From: Paramacrobiotus metropolitanus
Taxonomy: Eukaryota; Tardigrada; Eutardigrada; Parachela; Macrobiotidae
NCBI RefSeq assembly: GCF_019649055.1
Contig: NW_026570380.1
Coordinates: 124,001 to 188,000, forward strand
Length of the DNA: 64,000 nucleotides
Direction: 5' to 3'
In this document: positions 33,398-42,937 of the stretch, piece after piece
Numbering within the stretch: the stretch's first letter is position 1
How the letters are laid out: every line of letters begins with the position of its first letter
The notes under the pieces: generated by a model
Database searches by the model: none
What the model saw: only the letters and a program-made list of their open reading frames with translations
What the model was told of the DNA's origin: nothing
Translations under genes and position numbers: made by a program

Positions 33398-36300
33398 ATG
33401 TCACAGTCGGCCGAAAAGGTCAAGGAGGAAAACGCAGATCAGTCAAAGAAGGGCGAGAACGAAGTCAGTCAAAAGGTCACTGAACGGGGTGACGAGGTCA
33501 ACAGCAATCAGCTGTTAGACGCAGAAAAGGTCAAGCTGGATGACCTTTCGGATGACTTGATGACCTTTAAAGGGCTGGAAGGGAAGGGTACCAGCCCAGC
33601 ATCAAGTGATGAAAGATACTTTACGGACGATGAAGACAAGACAATGCAGATGTCATTTCACACTGCAATGAAAGAAGCTGAACAAGCGGACGAAATCCTG
33701 CAGATGACCTTTAACGAAAAGTCGGAAGAAACCTTCATAGGAACGGCGTCAGGAAAGGCTGACAACGAAAGGTCACCGACACCTAAAACTCCCGCATCAA
33801 CAGATTCGAAGCGACGAGTTCGAGAGTTAGAATTACAACTCGAGAACAAAGATGAGCAAGCATTCGCCGCAGTACGGGAGCAAAGGAACAAAACCATCGA
33901 AATGGAATCAAGAGTGTTCGTGTTAGAACAAGAAAAGGTCACGCTGGAAGATGAAATGCAGCAATGGAAAGTCAGATATGAAGTGCAGAAGCAAATGGCA
34001 GAAGAACTGAAGAAAATGGTTGACGATAAGGATTTGGAAGGCATACTCGCCGTGGAAGACCTCAACAACAGCCTGTCCGAAGAGTCAGCCGAAAGGTCAC
34101 GGGAGATAGCGGAATTGAAGGAACAGTGTGACCTTTTGAAGTCAAAGGTCATGGAAGTTGAAACGCAGCGCGATGAATGTCTGTCAAACGCAACAAAGGT
34201 CACGGGAAGGGTAGCCAGCCTGACAGCAGACATTACGGAGCTAATGAAAGATCTCGAAACATACGAAGAAAACAATCAAAAGCTACAGATGGAATTGAAT
34301 GAAAGGAAGAAGAAACAAGGGGAGACAGAAAAACAGAGGTACCAAGCCGCTCAAAAGCTCCAGGAACTCAGCGAGAAAACAAAAGCAGAAGTCAAGCGGT
34401 TAAGTGACGAAGTTCAAGGTCACAAAAGGGAAGCTCAGAGATGGAAGACTCACGCACAACTACTTGACGAACGGGTCACGGTGCTTGAAGTTGAGAACAG
34501 AGAAGGGCAAGTTCTCACCCATAAACAGAAGCAAGACATCGCTAAGCTGGGAAGTGACCTTTTAGGGATGACGACCTTGGTGATGTCCTGAGATGATGAA
34601 TTGGCTACGGTAAAAGAGCAGGTAACCTCAGCTGGAAGGCGGTATGAGAAGCTTGAAAAAGCGATGCAGAAGTTGAAGGGAGATAAAGAAGCATATGAGG
34701 AGGGCGAGAATGATCGAACTCTCTCGATTCATGGCGAGATGAAAAAGATCGAGCATCTTAAGGCAGAGAATGGCAGCCTTAAGAAAGAAAGAGATGACCT
34801 TTCAGGAAAGGTCAAGAAACTTGAAGATCAGAATAAAGCTCTTTCAATGTCATTGAAGCATAAAGACGAACAACTAAATAAATATGAACCGCAGAAGCAG
34901 GGAAGGTCACCAACACCTCCACCGAAGTACGGCGATGCTACCGAAATTCATACCCACGAATTCAGCGCAAACTTCCAGAAGCCCGAGAAGACAGGAATGG
35001 GGAACGGAAGAGGCACTGAACCTCCTAAAAAGGAATCCGAGAAAAGGTCAACCAAACGTACGAAGGGGTACCCGGGACCATTCTTCGGCGGATCATCACA
35101 ACAGACAGGGCCAACCTACAGCGATGATCCACGCCAATATGAAACAGATGGTAAACAAGGAGAAACCACCGTCCACAAGGATCCAGAAAACGTTGAGGAT
35201 CCGCACGAACGACAACCCGAACACGAAGGCTTCGCACAACACGGAGATCGACGAGAAAGGGACGAACGTGCGCAATTCCGAGCCGAACAAGAACGTTTAA
35301 GACGAGAACAATATGAGTTCCGTGGAATAGTGAAACAAATGGGAAGAAAGTCAAACTTGGTTGATTACAACGGCAACCGGGACAGTCTTCTCGGTTGGAT
35401 CCGTCAAGTCAAGGAAACGAAAAGGGCATTCCGGATGAGTGACGAAAAAGTCATACTCGAAGTCGCCAACGTGGTCAAGGGAGATGCAGAAGTTTGGTTC
35501 GACGGTGAACGAGAAATTCTCGGAGAAGAAAATGATGAGATGACGGTCGATGAATGGATGACAAAATTTAAGGAAGAGTTTGGCGATCGAGACGAAGGGG
35601 TCCTCGCCTTACGCGAAGCCATGGCTAGGAAGTTCAAAGTTGGTGAAGAGTCGCTGGATCAGTTCTATTAAGCGATGATCCGCTTCAAATCAAAGAAAAC
35701 TATTACGGAAAAACAGGCGATCGCTTTCTTAATTGACGGATGCAAGAGCGATAGTGACCTTTATAAAGCAATGAGAGCTCGAACATTCGAGACTCCAGCG
35801 GACATCAAAGAATTCTTCCACACATGGTCGGCGGGAGAAGACAAATATAAGGTGACGAGAGGGAATCGGAACCGAGACGACTACGTCGTTATTCGATCGG
35901 GTCAGGTGACAGAAGTCGCGAATGGGCGACAAAATCAACCCCCGCCACCGCAAGTACCAAGGTATGATGTCGAATTCCCGGCAATGAACAGCCAAGAAGT
36001 GACCTTTAGCAATGAACGGAACGAACGGAATGAAGGTCAAATATCGTACACGACGATCGCGGCGATACAAACAGCAGTACAAGAGGTCACCCGACCAACA
36101 ATCGCAGATGCGGTTCAAGCGGTCCAAGAAGTGACCAGGCCAACAATTGCGGCCATCCAAGCAGCAGCCCAGCAAGTGGCCAGACCAGCACAGAATGTGC
36201 AAGGAAATGCGCAAGGAAATGCCCTGAATGGAGGGTTCGCAGGTCAAGGAATGGCACAAGTAAATCCGGGCTACGTTGGCCAAGGATTTAACGGTGGTGG

Positions 36301-37178
36301 AAGAGGAAACTTTAGAGAAAACCGCGGACAGCAAGGGAACCAAGGTACCCGATATGCGTCGCGGATGGAAAGACTCTTCACCATGATAGATGGATAGGTG
36401 GCAAACAACGCGTTGACTTGCCGAAACTGCATGTACGGCAACCACCACACGCAAGGGTGCTCGTTCGCGGGAACACCGTGGAACCAGAATCCGAATAGGA
36501 TTGTGTATGAAGAATGGCTGCAGCTGCGCAACCAAGGTGGTTGGCGACAGGCCATGGCGAATGGATATGTCCCGCAAGCACGACAAGGCGGACAGTATGC
36601 TGGTCAAGGTGGCCAAGGAAATTTCAGAAGTCAAGGTGGCCAATGGAATAATGGAGGTCAAGGTGGCCAAGGGAACTTTGCCGGTCAAGGTGGCCACGGC
36701 AATTTCGGAAATCAAGGTGGTGGCCAGGGTAACTTCACCGGTCAAGGTGGCCAAGGCGGAGGATACGGACAGTATTGTCCGGCCAAAGGAGGCTTCAGAG
36801 GAAGGGGCAGAGGCTTCGGCCGCGGAGGCAACCGGGGTTACGGCTATGCCGGCCCGGGCCAAGGAGGCGGTAACGGTAATTACGGTGGTCAAGGTGGCCA
36901 GGGTAATTACGTCGGTCAAGGTGGCCAGAACAACTGGTCAAGGTGGCCAAGGAAACTTCGATGGTCAAGGTGGCCAGTGGAATGGCGGTGGTCAAGGTGG
37001 CTACCAGCAACAGCAGCAGGGAGGCTACGGCGGGCAGCAAAGCGGCCTTGCCGGTGGAGGCCAAAAAGGTTTTGGTCAGCAAGGCGGAGAATTTGACTTC
37101 GCCCCGGCGAATGGTGCCGGCCAGGCGCAAGGTGCGCCGCAGCAGGGCATGAACCAGGGAAACGTTCAAGGTCAGTAG
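33398..37178 (+). pseudogene. gag of Gypsy element 2 (coiled coil, capsid, Gly/Gln-rich tail)
   Basis: A single frame runs from 33398 to about 36930 but contains TGA at 34589, TAA at 35669 and TAG at 36395. A frameshift near 36930 continues it to 37178. The N-terminal part is acidic and then a long coiled coil (33800-34860). The capsid-like domain lies at about 35340-35800 (DSLLGWIRQVKE, MTVDEWMTKFKEEFGD). A Cys-containing CRNCMYGNHHTQGC follows near 36420, then a tail of GQGGQGN repeats that would bind RNA. Gag normally builds the particle and packages RNA. The stops are substitutions in otherwise open sequence; readthrough cannot be excluded but decay is simpler. Confidence 0.75.
36590..37010 (+). 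repeat. GGTCAAGGTGGCCAAGG repeat in gag tail
   Basis: About 14 imperfect units of 15-27 bp, each centred on GGTCAAGGTGGCC, coding GQGGQGN in one frame. The unit contains the half-site AAGGTGGCC, reminiscent of both the AAGGTCA of this element and the GGCCAA of element 1. Confidence 0.75.
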
Positions 37179-37402
37179 GCGCCGGTAAGCCTACTGATCG
37201 CCCGGAACCGAAACCACCGGACATAGGAGAGCAAGGTGCTCCGCCGCAGGGAAGGACCACGGCGCAAAAAGAAAACGGTGAAAGGTCACCAAAGATCCGG
37301 AAAAGAAATCCGAAGCTTCGAGGAAGTAACTCGAAAGCGAGCGAAGGGGCTCAGAAAGGTGATGGCAAGGCTATCAAAAGATTACCGCAAGGACGGAAGA
37401 AT

Positions 37403-37960
37403 TTGATCGAAAGGTCACCGCAGAAAGTGACTGCGGGAAGTCAAGAAAGTAACTTGACTCAACCGGGGCCGACCGAGGGGTCACCGCAGAAAGTAACTGC
37501 GGGGAAAAGGTTTGACGGAATATCCTCAACTCTGCATCCGGATCAGCAGAAAGAAACTGCAACGAAAGGTCACGAAAGTAACGAGACGCTGCAAGGACAG
37601 CAGACCCAAAGGTCATCGCAGGAAGTAACTGCAAGGAAAGGTCACGAAAGTAACGTGACGCTGCAGCAAGTGCAGCCGGGGCAGACCCAAAGGTCACCGC
37701 AGGAAGTAACTGCGCCGAAAGGTCACGAAAGTAACGTGGCGCTGCAAGGACAGCAGACCGAAAGGTCATCGCCTCAAGCAGAGAGCGAGACGACGAGGAG
37801 GAAGAATTACTTCGCAAAGACAGTAGCGAGGTTAAAAGCTGGAGATTCGGAAAACGAGAAGTTCATCGAAAAGAAGTTTGAAGAAGACGGAATAACCATG
37901 ATAGTGCAGCGCACACACATGAAGACGGTCCAGATTGACCGAAATTCTTCGAGCATATGA
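37403..37960 (+). CDS. Gag-Pol linker ORF with KGHESN repeats
   Basis: A 185-codon hydrophilic frame made mainly of four or five imperfect repeats of about 70-80 bp, each carrying KGHESNxTLQ and a following ERSPQEVTA-type segment. Each nucleotide unit contains two AAAGGTCA sites. No domain is recognised. It ends with an ATGA overlap into the next frame (ATG at 37957, TGA at 37958-37960), an arrangement used elsewhere for termination-reinitiation. It lies between gag and protease, where this element has about 2 kb of extra coding sequence. Confidence 0.5.
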   Translation: MIERSPQKVTAGSQESNLTQPGPTEGSPQKVTAGKRFDGISSTLHPDQQKETATKGHESNETLQGQQTQRSSQEVTARKGHESNVTLQQVQPGQTQRSPQEVTAPKGHESNVALQGQQTERSSPQAESETTRRKNYFAKTVARLKAGDSENEKFIEKKFEEDGITMIVQRTHMKTVQIDRNSSSI

Positions 37961-38694
37961 ATGAAACACTCCAACAGAGGAAAGCTGCTGATAAAGGTCA
38001 CGAAAAGGTTGTGACAGCGCAAGGAGCGCAAGAGACTGAAATGTCACCTCAAGAGAGAGTTGAAGAAGTGAAAGGTCACGAGAGACAGCCAGTGCAAGAG
38101 ACTCAACAGTCACTGAAAGAGAAAGATCACGGTGAAGTCGCCGTAGAACCGAAAGGTCAAGAAAGCAACCTGACTCTGCGAATGGCGCAGCAAACAGTGA
38201 AAGTTGGCGAAGCAGCACAGCAAGTCTCAGACGACTCTCTTGATTCAGCAAATAAGTTGCAGCAAAAGATGGAGTGGCAAAAGGTCACCTATAGACGGCA
38301 CGGTATGTGGAAACAAGTTCCTCTGCCACAAAGGTCACCGCAAGATGCAAGAATTACCAGAGAAGCTTACTCGGAAGAAAGAGAGAAACAAGATTGGCGG
38401 GCGAGAAAGAATCTCGAAGAACTAGTGAAAGCTACACAACCGAAAGTACAAGAGTACTTCAATGAAAAGAAACGTCTCAACGAAAATAGCCGTCAGTTCT
38501 ACGAAAGAAACGAGAAGGGTGAATTACCGCCGCAATACGGCGAGAAAGTGCCTTTACAAAGGTCACCAAATGGCGGATTTTTCATGTCACGACCAGAAAG
38601 GTCACCGGACTTAGCGAAAACTCCACAAAAGGAAAGGTCATACGACTTTGCGCAAGCACTCGGAATGACAAAGAAAGGTCACCGCCAGAACTGA
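37957..38694 (+). CDS. charged linker ORF of unknown function
   Basis: A 245-codon frame starting at the ATG that overlaps the previous stop. It is rich in Lys, Glu, Gln and Arg, with KGHE, ERSP and RSPQ strings produced by AAAGGTCA sites in different frames. A helical middle (EERKQDWRARKNLEELVKA-like composition) may form a coiled coil. No recognisable domain, signal peptide or membrane segment. It is followed by an untranslatable stretch of about 180 bp. Confidence 0.45.
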   Translation: MNETLQQRKAADKGHEKVVTAQGAQETEMSPQERVEEVKGHERQPVQETQQSLKEKDHGEVAVEPKGQESNLTLRMAQQTVKVGEAAQQVSDDSLDSANKLQQKMEWQKVTYRRHGMWKQVPLPQRSPQDARITREAYSEEREKQDWRARKNLEELVKATQPKVQEYFNEKKRLNENSRQFYERNEKGELPPQYGEKVPLQRSPNGGFFMSRPERSPDLAKTPQKERSYDFAQALGMTKKGHRQN

Positions 38695-38871
38695 CGGATT
38701 ATCATCACAAGTCGATCCAACTCGACAAATAAGAAATTTCAAGAAATTCAGAGAGTGGATGAAAGAAAACGATCACAAGATGATCGTCTATGAAAGGTCA
38801 CCAGAAGAACTGGAAGACAAAGACGGTGAGATGACCCTCGCGGATCGTATCACGCAAGAGAATAATCGAAG

Positions 38872-39255
38872 TTGCGAGAAAAGCCGTCCAAAGACGTGCG
38901 GAATAAAAGGTCACAGTATGAAGTTATTAAAGAAGTGACGAAAGGTCACGAGAACGCACAAGCGAAGGGGCAGACGTGCGAAGCATCAAAGGTCACGAAT
39001 AACGCTGCGAAGGGGCAGGCGTGTGACTTACAACCCGAAAGACAAAATCAAGAATTTTACGATGCAAGAACTAACGTTCCAAAGAGATTTGATCGGTTGA
39101 GTTCAAGAGACATCAACCAAAACGCGCAAGCGAAGGGGCAAACGCGCGAGGTTCCAAAGGTCACGAACGATAATTACGCTGCGAAGGGGCAAGCGCGTGA
39201 CGTACCATCCGGAAAAAGAATCCGAGAATTCTACGATGTGCGACCGGATGTTTGA
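38872..39255 (+). CDS. short linker ORF with two 50-residue repeats
   Basis: A 127-codon frame containing two copies of a segment starting NAQAKGQT and ending REFYD or QEFYD. It is hydrophilic and has no known domain. It ends four bases into the protease frame, so the protease was probably reached by frameshift or reinitiation in an active copy. Confidence 0.45.
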   Translation: MREKPSKDVRNKRSQYEVIKEVTKGHENAQAKGQTCEASKVTNNAAKGQACDLQPERQNQEFYDARTNVPKRFDRLSSRDINQNAQAKGQTREVPKVTNDNYAAKGQARDVPSGKRIREFYDVRPDV

Positions 39256-39869
39256 ACCTACGATCAAACGATCCGATTCAAGTCCATTGCAGAATCAGGG
39301 TGTTGAAACTCCATGATGGAAACACGCCCAAGCGAATAGAAGCGCAGACTCATGAAGTCAAGGTGGGAAATGTAAAGGTCATGGCTATGCTTGATACAGG
39401 CGCAGAAACTTCGCTGATCTGTCAACAGTTCTGTGAGAGGAATTACCTCCAGACTCTACCGCTACCGCCGAAGAGGACGGTGATGATCAAAGGAATCAGC
39501 GGGACATCAGGTTTCCAAGTGACGCACTATTGCGTAGCGCCAGTGACCTTACGAAAGAAAACAACTCAACACTCCTTCTATGTCAGACCAGCGTCAGACG
39601 ACGTCCAGGTTCTGCTCGGATTTGATTTCCTCGCAAAGAAATTCGTCTTGATTGACGGAGACGAAACGGATGATGAAAATGATGACGAAGATGAGGATGA
39701 AGAAAAAGATGAGAAGCCAAAATCCACTGCGAAAGTTAACGCAGGAAAGGTCACCGAACTTCAGCCAAGAAATGAAGCGGGGCAAACGGCTATCCCAGTA
39801 CCAGAGGCACAGGGATCGAAAGGTCAAAAGCAAAAAGATACTGGTGAAACGCTAATCCCAGTACCATAG
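39252..39869 (+). CDS. retroviral-type aspartic protease
   Basis: The frame has the active-site motif MLDTGAETSLI at about residues 45-55 and the second conserved segment VLLGFDFLAKKF near residue 118, separated by a beta-rich stretch as in Ty3/Gypsy proteases. These enzymes act as dimers to cut Gag and Pol. A very acidic tail follows (DENDDEDEDEEKDE) and then a PVPEAQG motif repeated up to 40050. The frame ends in TAG where sibling motifs have a sense codon. The first codon is TTG, so the real start lies in an upstream frame or fusion. Confidence 0.8.
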   Translation: MNLRSNDPIQVHCRIRVLKLHDGNTPKRIEAQTHEVKVGNVKVMAMLDTGAETSLICQQFCERNYLQTLPLPPKRTVMIKGISGTSGFQVTHYCVAPVTLRKKTTQHSFYVRPASDDVQVLLGFDFLAKKFVLIDGDETDDENDDEDEDEEKDEKPKSTAKVNAGKVTELQPRNEAGQTAIPVPEAQGSKGQKQKDTGETLIPVP

Positions 39870-39940
39870 GCACTGGGCAAAGAAAAGTCGAAAAGAATTG
39901 AAAGGTCACCAAAGTCAAAAGGAAATAAAGGTCACCAACG

Positions 39941-41521
39941 ATGGAACAAATTAAAATCATGCAAGCTGAAGCACTGATTGCTAAAAAAGACGCATTAGTC
40001 CCAGGACTGGAGTGGTCGAAGCTAATCCCAGTACCAGAGGCACCGGGCACGAAAAAGGTTGAGCCCAGAAAAGAGACGGGACTGATGAATGGTGACGAAA
40101 GAGCGCTATTCAACGAATTACGGGAGAAAGCTATAGAACAGTTGAAAAGTACACACTCCCGAAAAGATAAACCAGAGCGTAGTTCACAAGCTACTTTCGA
40201 ACCACGCCCTGCAGATAAAGAAATAGAAGTTATCGAATTGTCTTCAGACCACAGCGTGATTCCAATGGAATGTGATCGCGACTGGACGGATACAGAAGAT
40301 GAAGGTGACCTTTGCGTCCAACCGAAACCGACCGAATGGACAGCTGAAGAGAGAGCAACAGCATGCGACCATGATTGGCGCGATGACCTTTCGAAAGTAC
40401 AGCCGCAGGAGAAGTGCATCCAGTGCTTGCAAGAAGCAAGACAAGATGACCTTTCGGAATGGCCGAAATGCAACGCCGCAATTGAAAGTCTCAAGAGAGG
40501 CGACTGGATCAAAACAAATTCAATCATGAGGACGCTTCCAATGGAAGAGTTGCCAAAAGCAACTTACCTCTGGCAAAGATATAGAGAATAGTTGTCTGTA
40601 GTGAAAAATTACATTATCTCCAGAGGAAAATGGCTTCATCACTGGCAACAAGAAGTCGATAACTACATTCCCGGTCAAGCGGATAAAAGCGATCCAAATT
40701 ACATTGACCCAGTATCCAAGCTCGATCAGGAACGGCGACGAGCTATGGAAGAAAACGAATTATGGGAAGAAGATAGAATCGAATTATTCTGGCAATTCCG
40801 AACGAATTACCTAAGGAAAGGTCAAGGACGAGTTGTGATTTTCCCAATTGGACTCGGCACACCAGTGTACGAGCTGTTCGGCCTTTACCAGGAATGCCTG
40901 AAGAAAGGAAGTTTGAAACCATTCAATAAACAATGGACAAAAATTATGCAAGAAGTTCCGACGATCGTTGGCGAAGTGCCAGAACTAAAGGTCACAAGGA
41001 AAAGACGACCACCAGGACCATTCGGTTATCGTGGAAAGAAGAAGGTGACCTTTGCACCAGACCCAGATGGAGTCGAGTACCCCGAACGAGGCGGTGATAC
41101 ATGGTGCATGTATGAAACAAAACCAAGCGACGACTGGGTCACCGAAGAGTTGATGGCAAACTGCATCTTCTTCGGTGGCAAGAGACTGAAAAGTCACGGC
41201 ACAAGCGCTGTTCAAGAAAGCGGCACAAGCGCCGAAGAAGTGAAAGAGAAAGAAATCGGCACAGGCGCCGAAGAGGAAGGGAAAGAGCAAGAAAACGGCA
41301 CAAGCGCCGAAGAAGAACAAGACAAAGAAGAGCTCGGCATAAACGCCGTTCAAGAAGACGTTCAAGAAGATGACGACGGGGAAGGGTCACCGTCGGCATA
41401 CAAACTATCCCAGATGATTAAGGAACTGAACCAAGCGTTTCGGGATCAAGATGCAGGAATCCCAGTAACCGAAGCAAAAAGGTTCAAATGTCGCCAAACG
41501 AGAAGAAAGCAGCAGCGCTAG
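39941..41521 (+). CDS. Pol spacer region with IPVPEAPG and WEEDRIELFWQFR motifs
   Basis: Two collinear frames (39941-40591 and 40592-41521) are separated only by a TAG at 40589. The first contains IPVPEAPGTKK and one hairpin-repeat copy (ERSSQATFEPRPAD). The second has NELWEEDRIELFWQFRTNY, which aligns with SLWEDERLALWWEYREYH in element 1, so this region is conserved between the two elements and is probably a real domain of this lineage. A tandem GTSAEE repeat lies at 41200-41370. No enzyme motif is seen. The frame then shifts to the one starting at 41488. Confidence 0.55.
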
Positions 41522-42372
41522 TGGCGTCACTCAAAAGGTCACTCGATGATGGTGAGGAACGGCCACCAGTCGAGAACGTAAGGTCACTCAAAGAGCTGCC
41601 GGAGGATAAAGAGCCAGAAAGGTCAGTTCCTAAATTCGATGAAAGGTCAGACCAGGCAGACCGTGGCTCTCACAATACTTTCGAACCACGATCTGCTACC
41701 ACACACGAAAAGAAGGAAAGGTCACGAGCAGGAATCAGCGCAACGCGAGCTCATCCGAGGATAATAGCACGAAACGGACGAAAGTCCAAGGAAACGGGCA
41801 AACCTCTGCCCGAGAAATCGAAAACGAAAAGACTTAGCGCTTCCAAGGGAGCAAACGAAAGAGCATGAAGGCGTGTTGGAGCAAACGAAAGAGGATCAAG
41901 CAAAGGTCAAATGCTGCAAGAGAACGGTAGCAGCTAATCCGACTCGGACTGGTCGAGTACGAGTGGCGATTCAACCACTTCAGAAGATTTAGGAGTGGAT
42001 GACCTTTCAGAACGAGAAGACTTAATGGATCTCGACGAAGACGATGATAAAGACGACGAAAAAGAAAAAGAAATCGTCGTCAGAAGAATAAAAGTGCAGA
42101 GAGCAAGAATCCCTCAAGGGGCAATCAAGGTCTATAGCGATCAAAGAATCAAGATCAGACCGAATGTCTGCACACGCGTTAAAACTAAGATGGCGGAATA
42201 CGCCCCAAGGACTCAAAAACTGATGTTCACGGCGACTCTACAGAAGGATGTAGATGTTCAGCCGTATACGGGAGTGACGGATCATAAAGGGAATCGGTTT
42301 GGAATCGTCGTCGCTAACCGAAGTAAAAAAAGAATGGGAATTAGGAAGGGCCAATTCCTTGGTTACGTTGAA
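41488..42372 (+). pseudogene. Pol segment before reverse transcriptase
   Basis: The frame opens MSPNEKKAAALV and contains a hairpin-repeat copy (DRGSHNTFEPRSAT). It has TGA at 41866 and TAA at 41935, then an acidic stretch and a beta-rich domain ending RMGIRKGQFLGYVES. That domain corresponds to QILRKGVDMGRVEPY in element 1 and to the module found between protease and reverse transcriptase in many Gypsy elements. A one-base shift near 42372 moves into the reverse transcriptase frame. Confidence 0.6.
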
Positions 42373-42929
42373 TCTTGGAGAAGAACCTTACGAACACATG
42401 GAGAACGTAAAGGTCAACGCGGCAGTAATCGCCGACGTACTTAATGATCCGAATGTCGACGCAAAAACGAAAGAAGAATTGAACGACATCATTGAAAGAC
42501 TCAGGTTAGGACCAGACCTAACTGAAGAACAAAAGAACGATGTACGAAATGCATTCTGGGAGTTCTGGAGAGTCTTACCCACGTCAAAGAAACCGTACGG
42601 CGATGTCAAAGGGGTAACGCGCACTATTGACACAGCCGATGCAAGGCCAGTGAAATGCAACCCAGCAAGAACTAGCTGGAAAGGTCGTGAATTTATCACG
42701 AAGCACATCGAAGAGATGCTGCAGCAAGATGTCATTGAACCGTCCGATGCGGACTGGAGTTTCCCGGTCGTACTGGCCGCAAAGAAAAATGGTGATGGCA
42801 CCATGGGAACAAGGTTCTGTGTCAACTACATTCAACTCAACAAGCTGACGAAGAAGAATAACTATCCACTGCCGAATCCAGATGAACTGCTCGACGCATG
42901 CGCAGGAAACAAGTATTACGGCAAGGTCG
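42299..42929 (+). pseudogene. reverse transcriptase, N-terminal part
   Basis: This frame gives TSKKPYGDVKGV, ARTSWKGREFITKHIEEML, SFPVVLAAKKNGDGTMGTRF and YPLPNPDELLDACAGNKYYG, the fingers and early palm of a Ty3/Gypsy reverse transcriptase. It runs into an 8-bp insertion (42930-42937) exactly where the first catalytic Asp motif should be, and the frame is lost there. The enzyme from this copy is therefore predicted to be inactive. Confidence 0.8.
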
Positions 42930-42937
42930 TGGAGAAT

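Noticed and set aside
35729-36919. 396-codon minus-strand frame over the gag tail
   Set aside because: The Leu/Ala/Thr repeats mirror the GQGGQGN repeat on the other strand.
36590-37010. CRISPR-like array
   Set aside because: The repeats are contiguous coding GQGG units without unique spacers, in a eukaryotic retrotransposon.
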